Positions 17,550 through 25,611 of a DNA stretch of 64,000 bases are shown piece after piece. The translations under genes and the position numbers were made by a program. Location: contig URQS01000002.1 of assembly GCA_900550035.1 (NCBI GenBank), positions 1-64,000 on the forward strand, given 5' to 3'. This DNA comes from an uncultured Prevotella sp. (lineage in GTDB: Bacteria; Bacteroidota; Bacteroidia; Bacteroidales; Bacteroidaceae). Position 1 is the stretch's first letter; every line of letters starts with the position of its first letter. The notes under the pieces are model-generated. The model was not told the origin of the DNA. It saw only the letters and a list, made by a program, of their open reading frames with translations, and searched no databases.

Positions 17550-19220
17550 TTAGTTCTTGCCATAACCCGGATTCTGCTTGAGATTCGGGTTAAGGTCCAT
17601 CTCTTCCTGCGGAATCGGATAGATGTAGTTGTGGTCAGAATACTTGCTGCCCGGAAGATCAACATGCTCTGTACCTACGTAAGGAGTGAAGTTCTCGCCA
17701 TTGAGAGTCCAAACCATACTGTGATACTTGCGGTTGAGCACTTCCTTAGCGTCTCCCCAACGACGGAGGTTCCACTTACGTATGTCGCCCTCAAGCGCAA
17801 ACTCTACACGCCACTCATTCTTGATACGCTTCAAGAGGTCGGCCTGTGTTGCGCAATATGTAGGCTTGCTTGCATCGGTCTTCTGCAATGCTGGCATACC
17901 TACACGTGCACGTACCTTATTTACTGCATCGAAAGCCTCCTGGCAAAGCGGATTAATGTTATTCATTGCCTCAGCATAGGTGAGCAGAACCTCAGCATAA
18001 CGGATAAGCACATAGTCCTTGCCCATGTCCCAACCCTGCGATTGAGGATTGATAGACGGGTCGAGCCACTTCTGCTGATAGTAGCCAGTCTCAGTAGCAT
18101 CGCCATGACGACCTATACCAGTGGTGCCACTGCTTGCAAGAGGAGCAACCTTGATTGTAACACCATACATTACCTCACCGTCGTGCAGAACGTTAACCTC
18201 AAGACGCGGGTCGCGATTGGCAAACGGATTGGCTGGGTCAAAAATCTGAGAGAGCTGTCTTGCTGTCGGGTTGCCGTTATTATCACGTGCCACTACGCCA
18301 GCAGCACTTGACTCATATATCGGGCTACCGTCCTTATCCTCGAAAGCATCGACAAGATCCTGAGTCGGGTCCATACCGCCCCATCCGAGTGTCGGGAATG
18401 CTTCCCAACCAATAAGGTAGTTGGAACGCTCAGGTGCCTTATACTGGATGACAAGTATGTTCTCGCAGCAACCGTCGGTCTCCTCCCAGAACAGATTGGC
18501 ATACTTGCCTGTGTTGTCCTTGTCCCAAAGGTCATATACGCCAGCATCCATGATTGCCTTAGCCTCCTTGGCAGCAGTCTGGTTGTCGCCATAATACATG
18601 GCAGCACGCATCTTCATGGCACGGGCAGCACCCTTGGTGATACGGCCATAGTTGGCTGCATCCCACTGCTCAGGAAGAGAAGCGATAGCCTTATCAAGGT
18701 CTGCCATTGCCTTGGCGTAAACATCCTCGCGTGAAGACTGTTCTGTATTGTTCAGGTCAGCCAATGTCAGAGGCTTGTCAATATAAGGTACTGAGCCGAA
18801 ACTACGGATAAGGTCCCAATACAGATAGCCACGGAAGAAGTAAGCCTGACCTTCCAACTTCTGACGGGTAGCATCGTCCATTGATACGGAAGGCAGCTTC
18901 TCAAGTGCGAGGTTTGCCTCACGGATGTATGTGTAGCTACTCTTCCAATGATAGTCAGAGGGGTCGTAAACGCCCTTCGACTCGTTGCCGGCAGCCCACT
19001 TGATACCCATTGTTGCGTCGTCGGTATTGATTGCATCATCGGCTGACCAGCCAAGACTGTTGTACATATCGCTGACGTACATCTCGGCATCAGTGCTTGA
19101 TTTCCAGAAGCTGGCGTCAGAAAGTTCCTCCTTCGGAGCCTTGTCAAGAAAATCACTACAAGATGTGAGTGCAGCAACTCCAGCGAACGCTAATGCTATA
19201 TTTAATATATTATTTTTCAT
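17550..19220 (-). CDS. SusD/RagB-family nutrient-binding lipoprotein
   Basis: 556 residues, usual family size. Lipoprotein signal MKNNILNIALAFAGVAALTS followed by Cys21, then the SusD core: TPR helices (AYFFRGYLYWDLIRSFGSVPY, the family hallmark), and a C-terminal WRVEFALEGDIRKWNLRRWG and NPNLKQNPGYGKN ending typical of RagB/SusD. It forms the lid over the SusC barrel at the cell surface and captures ligand. It begins 15 bases after the SusC stop and ends at a strong terminator. No CAZyme is in the transcription unit, so the ligand may not be a polysaccharide (inference). Confidence 0.95.
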   Translation of the reverse strand: MKNNILNIALAFAGVAALTSCSDFLDKAPKEELSDASFWKSSTDAEMYVSDMYNSLGWSADDAINTDDATMGIKWAAGNESKGVYDPSDYHWKSSYTYIREANLALEKLPSVSMDDATRQKLEGQAYFFRGYLYWDLIRSFGSVPYIDKPLTLADLNNTEQSSREDVYAKAMADLDKAIASLPEQWDAANYGRITKGAARAMKMRAAMYYGDNQTAAKEAKAIMDAGVYDLWDKDNTGKYANLFWEETDGCCENILVIQYKAPERSNYLIGWEAFPTLGWGGMDPTQDLVDAFEDKDGSPIYESSAAGVVARDNNGNPTARQLSQIFDPANPFANRDPRLEVNVLHDGEVMYGVTIKVAPLASSGTTGIGRHGDATETGYYQQKWLDPSINPQSQGWDMGKDYVLIRYAEVLLTYAEAMNNINPLCQEAFDAVNKVRARVGMPALQKTDASKPTYCATQADLLKRIKNEWRVEFALEGDIRKWNLRRWGDAKEVLNRKYHSMVWTLNGENFTPYVGTEHVDLPGSKYSDHNYIYPIPQEEMDLNPNLKQNPGYGKN

Positions 19221-19235
19221 TTGTTCTGAGTTGTT

Positions 19236-22200
19236 TTAGAATGTAAGTTTAAGACCGCAAGAAATCTTTCTGACGTTGCTGTACGACCAGCCACGGCTGT
19301 TGCCAGCCTCTGGGTCAAGACCCTTGTCAAGGCCTGAGATAGTGAAGAGGTTCTCGCCTGCGAGGTACACCTGGGCAAACGACAGACCTATACGGCTGAT
19401 AAGGTCAGAAGGCAGAGTGTAAGCCAATGTGAGGTTCTTCATGCGAACATACGAAGCGTCCTGCAGCCAGAATGTAGACATCTGGTTGTTGGTCTGCGAC
19501 GAAAGCGACAGACGCGGGAAGCTGCCGTTAGGATTCTCCTCGCTCCAACGGTCCCAATGCTTGTTAAGACATGATGCACTGTTGAAGAATGCGTATGACG
19601 ACTCACCATTATAGTAGCGCTTAGTGTCGAATGCGCCCTGCAGAAGACCGCTCAACTCGAAGTTCTTGTAACCTACGCTGAAGTTGAAACCACCAGTCCA
19701 CTTAGGCATTTTATTACCAATAATCTTTCTGTCGGCAGCTGTAATCTTGCCGTCGTCATCAAGGTCCTTATAGCGGATATCACCAAGTTTCTCATTACCA
19801 GTACGCAGCGGACCTTTCTTGAGTTCTTCTTCCGAACGGAACAACCCATCAGCCACATAGCCATACCATGAACTTACGCCATAACCCTCAATATTCCACT
19901 GTGTATTATCTATGTTACCATAACCATCATCAATAGGACCATCAGTACCAGCCATATCGATAATCTCATTCTTGTTGTAGCCCATGTTTAGCGAGAGGTT
20001 GTAGCTCCAGTCCTTACCGATACGGTTGTTGTGACCAAGCACAAGCTCAAAACCACGGTTCTCTACGCTACCTACGTTCTGTGCAGGAGCATCCAAACCG
20101 ATAACACCCTGAAGCGGCAAGTAGAGCAGCATGTCGTTGGTCTTCTTCTTGTATACCGAAAGCTCCATTGTCAACTTGTTGTTGAAGAAGCCGGCGTCGA
20201 CGCCAAGCTCGTAGTTGGTTACGGTAGCCCACTTCAGCTGGTCGTTGACAAGGCGGCTCTCATAAGCTGTAGAATACAGTGAGTTGCCGAACATGTATGA
20301 ACCGTAAGCATAGGTAGGAACTGCAGGATAGAGGTCATCAGGCTTCAACTCCTCGTTACCGGTCTTACCCCAACCCAGACGAAGCTTAAGGTTGCTCAAC
20401 CAGTCAATGTTCTTCATGAAAGCCTCCTCAGAGATACGCCAGCCTGCTGATAATGCAGGGAATGTACCCCAACGTGAGTTCTTAGGGAAGCGTGAAGAAG
20501 CGTCGCGACGTACGTTAGCCTCAAAGAGATACTTGCCGGCATAGTTGTACTGCAGACGTCCGAAGTAAGAGAGACGTGTCATCTCTGTACCACCGTTTTT
20601 ATTCTTCTGTGAAGAAGCGTCGAGAGTGTTGAGCGACGAGTCGAGGTTGTTGTTGCCACCACCCTTACGGTCGGCAGTCACATAACGGTACTTGACGTCG
20701 TACGACTCCATACCTGCGAGTACGCCAAGGTTGTGGTCGCCAAACGACTTGTTGTAGTTAACGAGAATCTGGCCTGTGAGGTAGTCGTAGTTGTAGTTTC
20801 TGACATAACCCTCACGCTGACCTGAGTTGTATGTGCCGTAGCCCCATGTCTTCTTGAAGCCAAGCTGGTCCTGAGTCCAGTTGCGCCATGAGTATACACC
20901 CTTGATGCTGAGGTCCTTGATAGGCTTGATTTCAGCCGAACCGATGAGGAATACCTCCTGGTTGATGGTCTTCTTCCAGCCTGTCTTGTCTCTGCCCTGA
21001 ACTGCTACAGGGTTGTCAACACCAACGTACTTGAAGTTGCCGTCCTCGTCATAAACAGGATCTGTAGGATGCGAACGTGAGATACCCTGAATCACCTGGG
21101 TATAACCAGCCCATGCATCCTGCTGTGTGCCACGATAGCCCGAAGCATTGAGTCCGAGAGTGATGTATTTGTTGATTTGCGATGTAATGTTCATGCGGGC
21201 GTTGATACGGTTGTAGTCAATGTCCTTTGTCACACCTTCCTGGCCGAGGTAGCCAAGATACATATTGTATGTAGTCTTGTCGTTACCGCCGCTGAGCGAG
21301 AGGTTGTGCTGGTGCTCGAAACCGCTACCGGTAAGAGCCTCTTTATACCAGTCGGTGCTTGCGAGCTGACCAGTGCGATACTTCTCTACCGTCTCGTCAG
21401 AGAAAGGCTTCTTTGCACCCGGGTGGTCGTTAAGATAAGCCTCGTTGTAGAGGTAAGCATAGCCGTAAGCGTCAACGAGGTCGAGTTTAGCGAGAAGTGA
21501 CGACCATGAGAATGTAGCGTTGTAAGAAACTGTGGTCTTGCCGGTCTTACCCTTCTTTGTAGTGATAAGGATAACGCCGTTGGCAGCCTGCACACCATAG
21601 ATGGCAGCCGAAGCGGCATCCTTCAATACTGTTACCGACTCTATTTCGGCAGGGTTGATAACGTTCATCGAACCCGGCACACCATCCACGATAACGAGTG
21701 GAGAGGCTGCATTAATCGAGTTCTTACCACGTACTGTGATAGAAGCGTTCTGGCTACCAGGAGCACCCGAAGTCTGCACAGCTGTCACACCAGCCATCTC
21801 ACCAGCAAGAGCTGACGAAAGGCTCGATACAGGACGTGTGGCAAGCTTCTCGGCATTCATAGAAGCTACGGCACCAGTAAGGTTCTCCTTCTTCTGTACA
21901 CCGTAACCTACTACTACAAGCTCGTCGAGAGTCTGTGAGTCATCCTTAAGAACTATGGCAACATTTGCCTTTGCCTTGACAATCTGCTTGAGATAGCCAA
22001 TTGAACTAATCTCAAGCTCTGCACCGGCAGGTGCATCAAGTGTAAATTTACCGTCAATATCGGTAACTGTTCCGCCAGTAGAGCCTTTCACCTTTACTGA
22101 CGCGCCGATAATCGGTTCGCCGTTAGCGTCCTTCACAGTACCCTTGACGGTTTGTTTCTGTTGATTGTTTGTTAGTAGAGCAACGTTTTCATGTACGTTT

Positions 22201-22291
22201 GTGATTTGAGAGGCAAACAGCGGTTTTACCCCCCCGCCAGCAAAACGGACAGCATGAGAATCCGTGCGTTGTTAAAATAGGAGTTTTGCAT
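19236..22291 (-). pseudogene. SusC/RagA TonB-dependent transporter with its signal peptide out of frame at a G7 tract
   Basis: The mature part is complete: carboxypeptidase-regulatory domain (GEPIIGASVKVKGSTGG), plug (LDELVVVGYGVQKKENLTGAV), and barrel ending ISCGLKLTF, about 1017 residues in all. The open frame upstream has only a GTG at 22136 and no signal. In the frame from the ATG at 22291 (or 22297) a good signal peptide appears (MQNSYFNNARILMLSVLLAG) but hits TAA right after a run of seven G (plus-strand C, 22229-22235). Eight G would join them as LLAGGVKPLFASQ. This could be phase variation by slippage, a mutation, or an assembly error. It is cotranscribed with SusD. Confidence 0.85.
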
Positions 22292-22419
22292 AAACATGCT
22301 TTGTTTTTGGGTTCCTAACAATTATTGTTTGTATAGGCAGACATAGGAACCTTTGTCAGCCTTTTGGTTAATTATTTCTAAAGTCGTTATAGAATTGGGT
22401 TGTCTTAAGATTGTGCTGC

Positions 22420-22427
22420 AAAGATAA
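22420..22427 (-). promoter_or_regulatory. -7 box TATCTTTG for the SusC/SusD operon
   Basis: Minus-strand TATCTTTG, about 125 bases before the signal-peptide ATG at 22297. The resulting leader is long enough to carry regulation; no specific structure is clear. Confidence 0.55.
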
Positions 22428-22562
22428 ACATAAATTACATAACTAAAGCTAATATTTTTAGGATTTTTTTAACTGGCTGCATTTTTAACAATTGGCGGAA
22501 TAACATCAGATAAAAAAGTAATATAATACTACTTGACCAAATATCATATATTAAAGTGGCAT

Positions 22563-22667
22563 TTAATATAACAATAAATGGCAAAGTAATATATAATAGA
22601 ATCCCGATCGCCATGTACCATCTTTGTCTACTCGTTGTACGTATCCCCTAGTGGTCAATTGCTTCAC
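22563..22667 (-). CDS. 34-residue ORF, possible gene remnant
   Basis: Reads from GTG as KQLTTRGYVQRVDKDGTW and so on, which looks like the end of a helix-turn-helix or similar domain (LTTRGYVQRVDKDG). There is no room for a full domain: an in-frame TAA lies five codons upstream of the GTG. Probably the tail of a lost gene in the 22298-22826 intergenic stretch. Low confidence. Confidence 0.25.
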   Translation of the reverse strand: MKQLTTRGYVQRVDKDGTWRSGFYYILLCHLLLY

Positions 22668-22696
22668 ATACTCATACTGTTATTTTTGCAAGTTTT

Positions 22697-22740
22697 CGCT
22701 CTAAAAGGTATATACCGTCTACCTTTTAGAGCGTTTTTTT
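22697..22740 (+). terminator. strong orphan terminator hairpin
   Basis: CGCTCTAAAAGGTA (22697-22710) pairs perfectly with TACCTTTTAGAGCG (22720-22733), loop 9, followed by seven T. It terminates plus-strand transcription, but no plus-strand gene is present between 22298 and here, so a small RNA or a lost gene is possible. Confidence 0.8.
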
Positions 22741-22826
22741 ACATTCTATTAATGCAATGATACAATCTAATTTCGATAATCCTTCAAGAACCTGATAAAT
22801 TTAAAGGTACCATTATTAATCTTATA

Positions 22827-23045
22827 TCACAACTCCGCTTTTAGTTCGTTGTACAAGTCTACCGGTCCCAAATGCCAATACATTGTGCTTGCGGTAGACA
22901 GCTTTTTATATAGCTGCGAATGATAGACGCGTTTTACTGCATCTGCAATACTTATGCCTTTGTCTTCCGAGAGCCATGCAGCAAGCCATCCTATTTTAAG
23001 AGGCAACAGCAAATAAAGGTTCTCTTGTGTTATCTTTACACTCAT
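22827..23045 (-). CDS. DUF3791-like small protein (third gene of the module)
   Basis: 72 residues, alpha-helical, starting MSVKITQENLYLLLPLKIGW and including ISIADAVKRVYHSQLYKKLS and the end WHLGPVDLYNELKAEL. This matches the general pattern of DUF3791 proteins (a short helical protein next to DUF3990). Its ATG overlaps the stop of the DUF3990 gene by four bases, so it is translationally coupled. In such modules the small proteins are candidates for antitoxin or accessory roles; that function is inferred from context. Confidence 0.65.
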   Translation of the reverse strand: MSVKITQENLYLLLPLKIGWLAAWLSEDKGISIADAVKRVYHSQLYKKLSTASTMYWHLGPVDLYNELKAEL

Positions 23046-23530
23046 AGTTTTATTTCTTTTGATTCAACAAATTTTATGGCAAGTAGCGATTCCTCCGTAT
23101 GGAAAAGATACTGGTCAACCAGTTTGTAGGTTTTTAGCTCTTGAATAAGAGTCGGCAGACTGATAACGCCTCCTTCATAAAGCGTAAACTGCGTATATAC
23201 ACTATCATCTGCTACTGGACCATAAACAACGTCATAATCATGAACGAAGCCTCTCTCCGTACGGTTCTTCATCACGAAATTCACCCATTCTTCGGTTGGT
23301 TTTTCGAAAATGAGTGATTTCATACGCTTAACAAAATCTTCATCCAATTCATAGACATTCACATAGCCGACATTCACTCCTTTGTCTTTCATTCTACGCT
23401 CTACCAACCTCTTTGCCTGTTCATAAGAAGTTGTCGTGTAAAAGCCCGAACCATAGTCGAGAGAGCGATTGGGTTCGCGTATTTCAGGATTCTTGACCTC
23501 TTCTATGCTGCCATGATATACCTTGCTCAT
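23042..23530 (-). CDS. DUF3990-family protein, candidate ADP-ribosyltransferase-fold toxin
   Basis: 162 residues. The N-terminus VYHGSIEEVKNP and the LDYGSGFYTTTSYEQAKRL motif (about residues 24-42) are the DUF3990 hallmark, which resembles the NAD-binding strands of ADP-ribosyltransferases (YHG, then G-FYTT). A YDVVYGPVADDSVYTQFTLY block and the ending DQYLFHTEESLLAIKF follow. The family is thought to belong to the ADP-ribosyltransferase superfamily; the exact target is unknown. It sits in the middle of a three-gene overlapping operon between two small helical proteins. Confidence 0.75.
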   Translation of the reverse strand: MSKVYHGSIEEVKNPEIREPNRSLDYGSGFYTTTSYEQAKRLVERRMKDKGVNVGYVNVYELDEDFVKRMKSLIFEKPTEEWVNFVMKNRTERGFVHDYDVVYGPVADDSVYTQFTLYEGGVISLPTLIQELKTYKLVDQYLFHTEESLLAIKFVESKEIKL

Positions 23531-23742
23531 TTCTTTCTTTCGTTTATCATTTTATCTATTTCTTCAACCAGCCATTGGTGACCATGTGTATGAAGCACAT
23601 CAAAAAAATCACAGAAATGTTCAGCGATTCCATATTGCTCATACAGACTAATCACATCCTCTGTAGTCATATTCTTTGCCTTGGCATATTGTTCTATACA
23701 GAAGGATACGAACATGGCTCTGTCTTGTCTTTCGTTTCTCAT
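23527..23742 (-). CDS. DUF3791-like small protein (first gene of the module)
   Basis: 71 residues, helical and acidic: FVSFCIEQYAKAKNMTTEDV, LYEQYGIAEHFCDFFDVLHT, then QWLVEEIDKMINERKK. This resembles DUF3791, whose members read [I/V]-x2-CIE-x-YA and end with a conserved helix. A good Shine-Dalgarno (AAAGGAG) lies about 8 bases upstream, unusual in this window. Its stop overlaps the DUF3990 start by four bases. Possible antitoxin or chaperone of the DUF3990 protein (inference). Confidence 0.7.
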   Translation of the reverse strand: MRNERQDRAMFVSFCIEQYAKAKNMTTEDVISLYEQYGIAEHFCDFFDVLHTHGHQWLVEEIDKMINERKK

Positions 23743-23818
23743 TGTTACTCTCCTTTCTTTTACTCTGTAACACTCACTTTGGTAGCGTTTGATTCTATCC
23801 AGTAGAATATTATGGCTA

Positions 23819-23826
23819 CAAAAATA
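23819..23826 (-). promoter_or_regulatory. -7 box TATTTTTG for the DUF3791/DUF3990 module
   Basis: Minus-strand TATTTTTG about 77 bases before the ATG at 23742; matches TAnnTTTG. Confidence 0.45.
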
Positions 23827-23894
23827 TGAAAAAACAATTCATTCTTAGCATAAATCACAAGAAATCTATCGCCTTGCTACTCGTCAGACTGAAG

Positions 23895-25325
23895 TCAGCT
23901 CTTCCTTGGCAGCCAACCGCTCATCCACAATCCAGCAAACGTCAGCATGCCGTTGAGCATAAGCAGTTCGTAGCCGAACTTATATCCCCACAGGCTCTGA
24001 GCTGCCGTATCAATGGCGAAGCAGAGCAATGGCGAGGCTACGGCTATGTAGGGCACGAGACAATCGGCTACGGGACGACGTGTCGTCAAGCCGAAGGCGA
24101 ACAGACCAAGCAACGGACCGTAGGTGTACGAGCACATTACGTAGATGGCATCTATCACGCTGGTGGAATTGAGCATTCGGAACATCAGGATGAACGCCAC
24201 AAACACTACGGCAACGCCTATATGTGCACGTCGGCGCAGACGCTCGTCGGCAGGTCGCTGGCGTATGTCGACACAATAGCTTGTGGTGAGTGCCGTAAGA
24301 GCAGAGTCGGCACTTGAGAACGAAGCCGCCACAACACCGATGGTGAAGAGCACCGTAACTATGCTGCCCAACCTGCCCGTAGCTGCAAACATAGGCAACA
24401 GCTCGTCGCCACTTGTCGGCATGGCTATGCCGTCGCGTTGTGCCAGCATCATGAGCAGTACGCCGAGCGACATAAACAGTAGGTTGGCAGGTACAAAGGC
24501 GAATCCGTAGGTACACACATCCTTCTGAGCCTCGCGTAGCGTGCGACACGTGAGATTCTTCTGCATCATGTCCTGGTCGAGTCCGGTCATAACGATGGCT
24601 ATGAAGGCACCGCTGAACAACTGCTTCCAGAAGTTCTGCGTCGAGAAGAAGTCGTCCATTACAAACATACGGCTGTGGCTGTCGGCTGCTATGGCACGCA
24701 CCGCCTCGGGGATGCTCATACTCAACTGTCCCACCACATTATATATAATAAGTATAAGGGCTGCAAACATACACGTGGTCTGGAACGAGTCGGTCCATAC
24801 CAACGTCTTTATGCCACCACGACGAGTATACAGCCATATCAGCAACGTCATGCCAACCACCGTAACGACGAAGGGTACGCCTACAGCATCGAGCACAAAA
24901 CGTTGCAGAATGATGCACACCACATAGAAGCGTACAGCAGCACCCGTCATCTTCGAAATAAGGAAGAACCACGCTCCCGTCTTGTACGAACGCTCTCCAA
25001 AGCGCCCCTGCAGATAGGTGTAGATTGTGGTGAGATTAAGTCGGTAATAAACCGGCAACAACACAAAGGCTATGACAAAATATCCCAGAATGAATCCTAT
25101 GCACGTCTGGATGTAGGTCATGTCGATGCGCATGGTCATACCGGGCACGCTGACGAACGTTATGCCCGAGATTGACGCGCCCACCATGCCGAACGCCACC
25201 ATATACCACGGCGAACGGCGGTTGGCCCGAAAGAAAGTTTCGTTGTTGGCATTACGATGTGCCGTGAGTCTGCTGAACCCCATGAGAGCAGCAAAATACA
25301 GAATTACTGTTAAGAGTATAAGCAT
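23895..25325 (-). CDS. sodium:solute symporter (SSS family)
   Basis: 476 residues with about 13 membrane helices. The N-terminal signature (ETFFRANRRSPWYMVAFGMVG followed by ASISGITFVSVPG) is the SSS first-helix and sodium-site region, and SSADSALTALTTSYCVDI (about 330-350) is the conserved helix 8 sodium-site segment. Substrate unknown: sialic acid, sugar acids, amino acids and nucleosides are all carried by members of this family. Its long leader (about 200 bases) contains an inverted repeat (25402-25459). It is divergent from a secreted metallophosphoesterase; a role in taking up products of surface glycan breakdown is a guess. Confidence 0.9.
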   Translation of the reverse strand: MLILLTVILYFAALMGFSRLTAHRNANNETFFRANRRSPWYMVAFGMVGASISGITFVSVPGMTMRIDMTYIQTCIGFILGYFVIAFVLLPVYYRLNLTTIYTYLQGRFGERSYKTGAWFFLISKMTGAAVRFYVVCIILQRFVLDAVGVPFVVTVVGMTLLIWLYTRRGGIKTLVWTDSFQTTCMFAALILIIYNVVGQLSMSIPEAVRAIAADSHSRMFVMDDFFSTQNFWKQLFSGAFIAIVMTGLDQDMMQKNLTCRTLREAQKDVCTYGFAFVPANLLFMSLGVLLMMLAQRDGIAMPTSGDELLPMFAATGRLGSIVTVLFTIGVVAASFSSADSALTALTTSYCVDIRQRPADERLRRRAHIGVAVVFVAFILMFRMLNSTSVIDAIYVMCSYTYGPLLGLFAFGLTTRRPVADCLVPYIAVASPLLCFAIDTAAQSLWGYKFGYELLMLNGMLTFAGLWMSGWLPRKS

Positions 25326-25401
25326 TATTTAAATCATTGAACTTTCGCAAGTTCAGAAGTTAATGGAATTAAAGAAGTAACCACTCCCTTTGGTCGTTCA
25401 A

Positions 25402-25459
25402 GAAGTTAACGGACAATAGCTTTATTGCTTAAACAACAGGACATTTGTCCATTAACTTC
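25402..25459. repeat. inverted repeat in the symporter leader
   Basis: GAAGTTAACGGACAA (25402-25416) and TTGTCCATTAACTTC (25445-25459) form a stem with one mismatch around a 28-base loop. It lies in the 25326-25611 intergenic stretch, which otherwise has only short inverted words such as CTTTCGCTTGCGAAA and two divergent promoters. It may be a mobile intergenic repeat or a leader structure of the symporter. Confidence 0.6.
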
Positions 25460-25539
25460 ACGAGCGAAGCGAGTTATCTTCCTATAACTTCCTATAACTA
25501 CTTTCGCTTGCGAAACTTAATTAAATCATTAATCGCGTG

Positions 25540-25547
25540 CAAAATTA
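25540..25547 (-). promoter_or_regulatory. -7 box TAATTTTG for the symporter
   Basis: Minus-strand TAATTTTG, about 215 bases before the symporter ATG, giving a long untranslated leader. Confidence 0.5.
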
Positions 25548-25568
25548 CTGTTTTATATTTATTTGAGC

Positions 25569-25576
25569 TAACTTTG
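25569..25576 (+). promoter_or_regulatory. -7 box TAACTTTG for the metallophosphoesterase
   Basis: TAACTTTG 36 bases before the ATG at 25612; TGTTTT about 20 bases upstream is a weak -33 candidate. Confidence 0.6.
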
Positions 25577-25611
25577 CAGTATAATAGTGACAGATTTTTA
25601 AGACACATGCA

